From the NCBI GenBank assembly GCA_905211675.1, contig CAJMBP010000013.1:1-28620 (forward strand): a stretch of DNA of 28,620 nucleotides, in the 5' to 3' direction. This DNA comes from an uncultured Oscillospiraceae bacterium. GTDB taxonomy: Bacteria > Bacillota > Clostridia > Oscillospirales > Acutalibacteraceae. The position numbers and the translations under genes were made by a program. Positions 22,997 through 28,620 of the stretch are shown piece after piece. The notes under the pieces were generated by a model, which saw only the letters and a program-made list of their open reading frames with translations, made no database searches and was not told the origin of the DNA. Every line of letters begins with the position of its first letter. Position 1 is the first letter of the stretch.

Positions 22997-23746
22997 ATGC
23001 TTAATTCCGAAAGGCACGAAAAAATTTTAAAAATAGTTAATGAAAAAGGCGCCGCTTCGGTAGCCGAGCTTACGGCGACTCTCGGAGTGTCGGAATCCAC
23101 AATACGCCGAGATTTGCTGGAACTTTCAAGAAGCGGCAGTCTAAAAAAGGTGCATGGCGGTGCCACTTTGAATAGTAAGCAGTTTATTTTTAATGAGGAT
23201 ACCGTCAACGACAAGCAGGACAAAAACATAGACGAAAAAAGACGAATCGCAAAATATGCCGCCGAACAAATAAGCGACAGCGACTTTGTATATCTTGACG
23301 CAGGAACGACCACCCTATCTATGATAGATTATCTTCCCGAAACGCTCAAGGCGAGCTTTGTAACCAACGGAATAAGCCACGCAAAATTGCTTTCAAAAAG
23401 AAACTTTAAGGTTTTTATTCTCGGTGGACAGCTAAAAAGCTCAACCGAAGCGGTTATCGGTCTTGCCGCCGCAAACAACCTACAAAATTATAATTTTACA
23501 AAAGCGTTTATCGGCACAAACGGCATAACCGAGGATCAGGGCTTTTCCACACCAGACAGCGAAGAGGCTTTTGTAAAGTCAGCGGCTATTAACCGTTCAT
23601 TTGTATCATATGTGCTCGCCGATTCTTCAAAGTTCGGCAAGGTATCCTTGATAAGCTTTGCAACCATTGACCGAGCTTGTGTCATTACAGGCAAAAAGCC
23701 CGACGGACTTTTTGAAAAGCTGACGGTTATAAAGGTTATAGAGTAA
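22997..23746 (+). CDS. fruR: DeoR/GlpR-family transcriptional regulator, FruR-like
   Basis: This 249-residue repressor has an N-terminal winged helix-turn-helix (3-57; RHEKILKIVNEKG, then VSESTIRRDLLEL and VHGGAT) and a C-terminal sugar-phosphate sensing domain with YLDAGTTTLSM, FVTNG, LGGQLKSSTEAVIG and FIGTNGI. As the first gene of a fructose PTS operon it probably senses fructose 1-phosphate or a related sugar phosphate and releases its operator when that accumulates. The frame opens 22 codons earlier, inside the promoter; AAAGGGGG lies 6 nt before the ATG at 22997, which matches the family start. Confidence 0.9.
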   Translation: MLNSERHEKILKIVNEKGAASVAELTATLGVSESTIRRDLLELSRSGSLKKVHGGATLNSKQFIFNEDTVNDKQDKNIDEKRRIAKYAAEQISDSDFVYLDAGTTTLSMIDYLPETLKASFVTNGISHAKLLSKRNFKVFILGGQLKSSTEAVIGLAAANNLQNYNFTKAFIGTNGITEDQGFSTPDSEEAFVKSAAINRSFVSYVLADSSKFGKVSLISFATIDRACVITGKKPDGLFEKLTVIKVIE

Positions 23747-23769
23747 ACTCGGAAAGGAGTAGAGTAAAA

Positions 23770-24672
23770 ATGGTATATACCGTTACATTTAATCCCGCAC
23801 TTGATTATGTGATGAATGTTGAAAAGCTATCAACTGACGATATAAATCGAACAGAATCCGAAGAACTTTATTACGGCGGGAAGGGCATAAATGTTTCGGC
23901 AATTCTTTCCCGTCTTAATATCCCCACCGTTGCTCTCGGTTTTACAGCGGGCTTTACCGGTGATAAACTCAGAGAAATGATGAATTACGATGGAATAAAA
24001 AACGATTTTGTAGAACTAAATAACGGATTCACAAGAATAAATGTTAAGGTTAAATTCGGCAAAGAGCTGGACATAAACGCCAACGGGCCCAAAATTACCG
24101 CAGATAGGATAAATGAACTTTTCCGCAAACTCAAACAACTCAATTGCGGCGATTACCTCGTGCTTGCGGGAAGCGTCCCATCTTCTTTGCCCGATGATTT
24201 ATACAGCAAAATTCTCGAAGAGCTTTCAGAAAAAAACATAAAAATTGTTGTCGATACAACAGGCAGTCAGCTTTTGAACGTTCTCAAATACAATCCGTTT
24301 TTGATAAAGCCCAATCATCATGAACTCGGAGAAATATTCGGTAAAAAAATGAACACATCCGAAGAGATTACCAAATATGCGAAAAAGCTTAAAGAGATGG
24401 GCGCTGTAAATGTGCTTGTATCACGCGGGGGCGACGGTGCGGTGCTTGTTGACGAAAACGGTACTGTTCATCCTGCGTCGGCAGTCAAAGGAAAACTTGT
24501 AAACTCAGTCGGCTGCGGCGATTCAATGGTAGCGGGATTCATTGCAGGATATATTAAAAGCAAAAGCTATTCCGAAGCATTAAAACTTTCCGTTGCATGC
24601 TCCGCCGCAACAGCATTCTCAAAAGAATTGGCGAAAGCTGATGAAATATATGAAATTTATAAAAATTTATGA
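23770..24672 (+). CDS. fruK: 1-phosphofructokinase
   Basis: FruK phosphorylates fructose 1-phosphate, made by the PTS transporter encoded next, to fructose 1,6-bisphosphate for glycolysis. This 300-residue PfkB/ribokinase-fold protein has FNPALDYV at the start, the substrate-binding GGKGIN (36-41), and the catalytic GCGDSMVAGF near 248-257 with Asp251 as base. Tagatose-6-phosphate kinase (LacC) is very similar, but the fructose PTS context favours FruK. AAAGGAG precedes the ATG. Confidence 0.92.
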   Translation: MVYTVTFNPALDYVMNVEKLSTDDINRTESEELYYGGKGINVSAILSRLNIPTVALGFTAGFTGDKLREMMNYDGIKNDFVELNNGFTRINVKVKFGKELDINANGPKITADRINELFRKLKQLNCGDYLVLAGSVPSSLPDDLYSKILEELSEKNIKIVVDTTGSQLLNVLKYNPFLIKPNHHELGEIFGKKMNTSEEITKYAKKLKEMGAVNVLVSRGGDGAVLVDENGTVHPASAVKGKLVNSVGCGDSMVAGFIAGYIKSKSYSEALKLSVACSAATAFSKELAKADEIYEIYKNL

Positions 24673-24687
24673 AAGGGGTAAAACATT

Positions 24688-26604
24688 ATGCGTATTACCG
24701 ATTTGCTCAAGTCAAACGCAATAGAGCTCAATGTCAACCTCGCAACAAAGGACGAAGCTATTGACAGGCTTATTGCACTACACGAAAAGGCCGGCAATCT
24801 TACCGATGCCGCAAAGTACAAGGAGGATATTCTTCAAAGAGAAAGCCTTTCCACAACGGCTATCGGCGAGGGGATAGCTGTTCCGCATGCAAAATCTGCA
24901 GCGGTTAAAGTGCCTTCCCTTTCCTGCATCACAATTCCGGGGGGCATCGACTACGAAGCGCCCGACGGCAAGCCGTCAGATATTTTGTTTATGATTGCCG
25001 CAACAGAAGACGGCGATGTTCATCTTGAAATTCTGTCTCGCCTTATGGTGATGCTTATGGATGCTGATTTTACAAATGCTTTAAGAAACGCAAAAAGCAC
25101 CGAGGAATTTCTGAAAATCATTGACAACAAAGAAGCTGAAAAGTTCCCTGACGAGCCTAAATCAGAACCAAAAAAAGAGGGCTATCGCATTCTGGCGGTC
25201 ACAGCATGCCCCACAGGCATAGCTCACACCTATATGGCAGCGGAAGCGCTTGAAAAAGCCGGTGAAAAATTAGGCTATCCCTTAAAAGCGGAAACCAACG
25301 GTTCCGGTGGTGCTAAAAATGTACTTACCAAAAAGGAAATTGAGGAATGTGACGGTATTATTATTGCCGCCGACAAAAATGTTGATATGGCGCGTTTTGA
25401 CGGTAAACCGGTATTAAAGGTTTCGGTTTCAAGCGGTATCAATAAACCCGAAGAATTGGTACAAAAAATTATTGACGGTAAAGCACCTGTATATCACCAC
25501 GAAGGTGAGGGCGATACCGATTTTGACAGTGAAGAAAAAGAAGGTTTCGGCAGAAAGGTTTACAAACACTTAATGAACGGTGTTTCACACATGCTCCCGT
25601 TCGTTGTAGGCGGCGGTGTGCTTATTGCACTCGGTTTTCTTATTGATACCATTGCGGGTAATGCAAATGCAGGCGGAACCTTCGGTTTCACACATCCTGT
25701 TGCGTCTGTTGTTTTCTGGATAGGCAAAGCGGCATTCGCGTTTATGCTTCCGATTTTGTCGGGCTATATTGCGCAGTCAATTGCAGACCGTCCCGGTCTT
25801 TTGCCCGGTATTGTCGGCGGGTATCTTGCTACAACGGGTGCTACATTAGCCTCACCGACAGGCGACGACACAGCGGTTTCGGGATTTTTAGGCGCACTTC
25901 TTGCCGGTTTTGTCGCCGGTATAATTGTAAACCTGCTTAAAAAGGCGTTTAAGTGGATGCCCAAATCTATGGACGGCATAAAGCCGGTGTTCATCTATCC
26001 TCTTCTCGGAACATTGCTTATAGGACTGTTTATGTTGCTTATAAACCCTATTATGGGTCTTATAAACGGCGCGGTTTCAAACGGCCTTTCCTCACTCGGA
26101 AACACAAGCAAGTTATTACTTTCTATTGTGCTTGCAGGTATGATGGCGATTGATATGGGCGGTCCGTTCAATAAAGCAGCGTATGTGTTCGGCACTGCAG
26201 CTATTGCCGACGGCAACACATGGATTATGGCGGCGGTTATGATAGGCGGTATGGTTCCTCCCATCGCAATCGCGCTTGCTACCACATTCTTTAAAAACCG
26301 CTGGACAAAAGACGAACTGAAAAGCGGCCCCGTAAACTATCTTATGGGTCTGTGCTTTATCACAGAGGGCGCTATTCCCTACGCCGCGTCCGACCCGCTG
26401 AGAGTTATTCCCTCATGCATTGTCGGCTCCGCCGTATCAGGCGCTATTACCGCTTTGTTCCACTGCACCTGCCCTGCTCCGCACGGCGGTATCTTTACAT
26501 TTGCAGTTGTAGGAAATCCGATCGGATATTTAGTAGCACTTGTTGCAGGCTCTGTGGTTGGCGCACTTATGCTGGCGCTCCTTAAAAAGAAAAAAACTAA
26601 TTAA
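24688..26604 (+). CDS. fruA: PTS fructose transporter, fused IIABC
   Basis: This 638-residue membrane protein imports fructose and phosphorylates it. The order is IIA (1-145; phospho-His67 in GIAVPHAKS), IIB (about 165-265; phospho-Cys174 in ACPTGIAHT) and IIC (about 285-635) with eight to ten hydrophobic segments, including GGPFNKAAY and FITEGAIPYAA. This A-B-C layout is typical of FruA in Bacillota. An acidic linker rich in Glu joins IIB to IIC. AAAGGGG lies 8 nt before the ATG and the gene follows fruK by 15 bp. Confidence 0.95.
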   Translation: MRITDLLKSNAIELNVNLATKDEAIDRLIALHEKAGNLTDAAKYKEDILQRESLSTTAIGEGIAVPHAKSAAVKVPSLSCITIPGGIDYEAPDGKPSDILFMIAATEDGDVHLEILSRLMVMLMDADFTNALRNAKSTEEFLKIIDNKEAEKFPDEPKSEPKKEGYRILAVTACPTGIAHTYMAAEALEKAGEKLGYPLKAETNGSGGAKNVLTKKEIEECDGIIIAADKNVDMARFDGKPVLKVSVSSGINKPEELVQKIIDGKAPVYHHEGEGDTDFDSEEKEGFGRKVYKHLMNGVSHMLPFVVGGGVLIALGFLIDTIAGNANAGGTFGFTHPVASVVFWIGKAAFAFMLPILSGYIAQSIADRPGLLPGIVGGYLATTGATLASPTGDDTAVSGFLGALLAGFVAGIIVNLLKKAFKWMPKSMDGIKPVFIYPLLGTLLIGLFMLLINPIMGLINGAVSNGLSSLGNTSKLLLSIVLAGMMAIDMGGPFNKAAYVFGTAAIADGNTWIMAAVMIGGMVPPIAIALATTFFKNRWTKDELKSGPVNYLMGLCFITEGAIPYAASDPLRVIPSCIVGSAVSGAITALFHCTCPAPHGGIFTFAVVGNPIGYLVALVAGSVVGALMLALLKKKKTN

Positions 26605-26618
26605 CGAGGTATTTAATC

Positions 26619-26879
26619 ATGGTATCAAAAGACACAAAAGTAGTTGATAAATTGGGACTTCACATGCGTCCCGCAAACATTTTTATAACCGCTATGACAA
26701 AGTACAAATCAGACATCACCATAGTATACAACGGCAACAAAATCAACGGTAAAAGCATTATGAATATTATGGCAGCTTGCATTAAGTACGACAGTCCTAT
26801 CACAATTATATGTGACGGCGAAGATGAGCAGGCAATGCTTGATGAGGCGGTAAGTCTTATCGAAAACGGGTTGGAATAA
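26619..26879 (+). CDS. ptsH: HPr phosphocarrier protein
   Basis: HPr carries phosphate from enzyme I to the IIA domain. The 86 residues include the active His15 in GLHMRPA and Ser46 in GKSIMNIM, the site phosphorylated by HPr kinase in Bacillota for carbon catabolite control. With both sites intact it could be the general HPr rather than a regulatory Crh. GAGGT lies 8 nt before the ATG. Its stop codon shares one base with the ptsI start (TAATG). Confidence 0.94.
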   Translation: MVSKDTKVVDKLGLHMRPANIFITAMTKYKSDITIVYNGNKINGKSIMNIMAACIKYDSPITIICDGEDEQAMLDEAVSLIENGLE

Positions 26880-28501
26880 TGAAAGCGCTTAAAGGAATAG
26901 GTGTAAGCCCCGGATATGCGGTCGGAAAAGCAGTTGTAATAAAAGAAACAGAAATTGATGTGAACTCCTCTGTCTTTACTTCGGCAGAGGAGGAACTTGA
27001 AAAATTTCAGAATGCGGTTTCTGTTTATACACAGCAAACTCGGGAGTTAATTGACAATCTTACGCAGTCTGCCGGTAAGGAAAATGCTGAAATTTTAAAC
27101 GGTCATATTGTTATGCTGAATGATCCGTTTATGCTTTCCCAGATAAACGACAATATATCGGGCGGAAAAACGGCAAGTCAGGCGGTTAATTGTGTTTGCA
27201 ACGGCTTTTACGATATGTTTGCCGCAGTCGATGACGAAATGATGAGACAGCGAGCCTCCGATATTCTTGATATCAAGAACAGCCTTATCGAAATACTTTG
27301 CGGTCATAGCGGCGTTGCGATTGAGGATATTCCAAAAGGCTCTATACTGATTGCAAAGGACTTTACACCCTCAATGACATCACGTATAAACCGTGAAAAT
27401 GTATATGCAATTATAGCAGAAGTCGGATCTGTTACGTCACATTCCGCAATTCTTGCAAGAGCGGTTGATATTCCGGCTGTTTTAAGCGTTAAGGATGCGA
27501 CTGAACTGATAAAGAACGGCGATCTGCTTGCAATAGACGGCAGCAAGGGTCATATTCTTTTTGAGCCGGACGAAAAAGCCGCAAAGAAATACGAAAAATT
27601 ACGCCAAAACTATTTCGAGGAAAAAGCCTCGCTTAGCGAATATTTCAGCAGGGAGACCGCTACAAAAAGCGGCATAAGAAAAGCCGTCTACGGCAACATC
27701 GGCAAGCCCGAGGATGTTGAAAATGTTATTCACAACGGTGGCGAGGGAATAGGTCTTTTCAGAACAGAATTTCTGTTTATGGATCGCCCGTCGCTTCCCT
27801 CTGAGGATGAACAGTTTGAAGCCTATTCAACGGTTGCAAAATCGATGGGAAGCAAAGAAGTTATCATCCGCACTCTTGATATCGGCGGCGACAAAGCCGT
27901 GCCTTACCTTAAAATACCTAAAGAAGATAATCCGTTTTTAGGTTACCGCGCCATAAGATACTGCCTTGACAATCCGGATATGTTCAAAATGCAGTTAAGA
28001 GCTATCCTGAAAGCCGCATATTTCGGCAATATCAAAATTATGCTGCCGTTAATTACTGATATAGACGAGGTTAAATCTGCCAAGGCGCTTATCGCCGAAT
28101 GTGAAACCGAGCTTGAAAACGAGGGCGCTCTGTTTAAAAAGGATGTGCCTGTCGGCGTTATGATCGAAACTCCGGCGGCGGTGCTGATTGCCGATGAACT
28201 GGCAAAAATTTCCGATTTCTTTAGCATCGGTACAAACGACCTTACCGGATATGTTATGGCGGTTGACCGCGGAAACGGCAGGGTGTCGAGTCTATACAGC
28301 GTACACAAGCAGGCGGTACTTAAAGCGATTGAAATAACAATTCACAGCGCTAAAAGTGCAGGCATACCTGTTGGAATGTGCGGTGAATCAGCAGCCGACC
28401 GTGAACTTATTCCTAAACTCGTAGAGTGGGGTCTTGATGAATTTTCGGTAACTCCAAATTCCATTTTAGGAACTCGAAAAGCAATTTGCGAGTGCAAATG
28501 A
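26879..28501 (+). CDS. ptsI: Phosphoenolpyruvate-protein phosphotransferase (PTS enzyme I)
   Basis: Enzyme I takes phosphate from phosphoenolpyruvate and passes it to HPr. The 540 residues, somewhat shorter than the roughly 570 usual, include the N-terminal swivel domain with phospho-His188 in TSHSAILARA, the HPr-binding helices before it, and the PEP-binding barrel with GIGLFRTEFLFM, RTLDIGGDK, IGTNDLTGYVMAVDR and GMCGESAAD. The shortfall is spread over linkers and the C-terminal tail; no core motif is missing. The start overlaps ptsH by one base, so the two are translationally coupled. Two hairpins follow the stop codon. Confidence 0.95.
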   Translation: MKALKGIGVSPGYAVGKAVVIKETEIDVNSSVFTSAEEELEKFQNAVSVYTQQTRELIDNLTQSAGKENAEILNGHIVMLNDPFMLSQINDNISGGKTASQAVNCVCNGFYDMFAAVDDEMMRQRASDILDIKNSLIEILCGHSGVAIEDIPKGSILIAKDFTPSMTSRINRENVYAIIAEVGSVTSHSAILARAVDIPAVLSVKDATELIKNGDLLAIDGSKGHILFEPDEKAAKKYEKLRQNYFEEKASLSEYFSRETATKSGIRKAVYGNIGKPEDVENVIHNGGEGIGLFRTEFLFMDRPSLPSEDEQFEAYSTVAKSMGSKEVIIRTLDIGGDKAVPYLKIPKEDNPFLGYRAIRYCLDNPDMFKMQLRAILKAAYFGNIKIMLPLITDIDEVKSAKALIAECETELENEGALFKKDVPVGVMIETPAAVLIADELAKISDFFSIGTNDLTGYVMAVDRGNGRVSSLYSVHKQAVLKAIEITIHSAKSAGIPVGMCGESAADRELIPKLVEWGLDEFSVTPNSILGTRKAICECK

Positions 28502-28519
28502 ATATAACCACAAAACACA

Positions 28520-28580
28520 GAAAAAGCCCAGTAAAAACCGGACTTTTTCGACAGTCTGAAAGACGGCTAAAACCGTCTTT
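28520..28580 (+). terminator. Tandem hairpins after ptsI, probable operon terminator
   Basis: The first hairpin pairs GAAAAAG (28520-28526) with CTTTTTC (28543-28549), with two more G-C pairs beyond a mismatch. The second pairs AAAGACGG (28559-28566) perfectly with CCGTCTTT (28573-28580) around a 6-nt loop and is followed by AATAAATTAG, a weak U-tract. Together they are a plausible end of the fru operon. Confidence 0.7.
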
Positions 28581-28620
28581 AATAAATTAGTTATTATTTA
28601 TATACACTACCGAAGCTTGA

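Overview
The window looks like a chromosomal segment of a Gram-positive, endospore-forming member of the Bacillota, most likely class Clostridia (an Oscillospirales-like gut anaerobe). The pointers are a YunB sporulation protein, the order SRP RNA-dnaX-ybaB-recR, a type 2 ArgC, QueH, a UPF0291/DUF896 protein, YqeG, a HPr with a regulatory Ser46, and strong GGAGG-type ribosome binding sites. Base composition is moderate and even. I see no insertion sequence, prophage, CRISPR array, tRNA or 16S/23S rRNA gene.

Layout. (1) 1-1195: the 3' end of a GltA-type NADPH-dependent glutamate synthase/oxidoreductase subunit and queH, closed by a bidirectional terminator. (2) 1200-3170, minus: a stand-alone intracellular glycoside hydrolase that resembles GH151 alpha-L-fucosidases. 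(3) 3220-9805, minus: an arginine operon argG-argC-argJ-argB-argD-argF. It has one consensus promoter with an ArgR box ahead of argG and one terminator after argF. With argJ it is a cyclic (acetyl-recycling) route from glutamate to citrulline and argininosuccinate; argH is not in the window. (4) 9839-12811, minus: NUDIX hydrolase, two zinc-ribbon/DUF2628-like membrane proteins (one frameshifted) and a YjjG-type HAD nucleotidase. (5) 12901-16930: divergent promoters, then on the plus strand the small SRP RNA, dnaX, ybaB, recR, a DUF896 protein and a D-2-hydroxyacid dehydrogenase. (6) 16937-18617, minus: rpsU, yqeG and an endonuclease IV-like gene. (7) 18628-22655, minus: dut, then a hemolysin III/PAQR protein, yunB and ligA. 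(8) 22656-22996: an intergenic region rich in inverted and phased direct repeats. (9) 22997-28580, plus: a self-contained fructose PTS operon, fruR-fruK-fruA(IIABC)-ptsH-ptsI.

Most of the window is ordinary core metabolism and housekeeping. The features that stand out are regulatory or structural: a hairpin lying between a Shine-Dalgarno sequence and the argC start codon; an ArgR box beside a perfect sigma-A promoter; three in-phase 10-bp repeats overlapping the fru promoter; interleaved inverted repeats upstream of them; and a DUF2628 gene broken by a one-base frameshift. I did not find convincing evidence of a new multi-gene system. All product names come from motif recognition by eye, without database searches.
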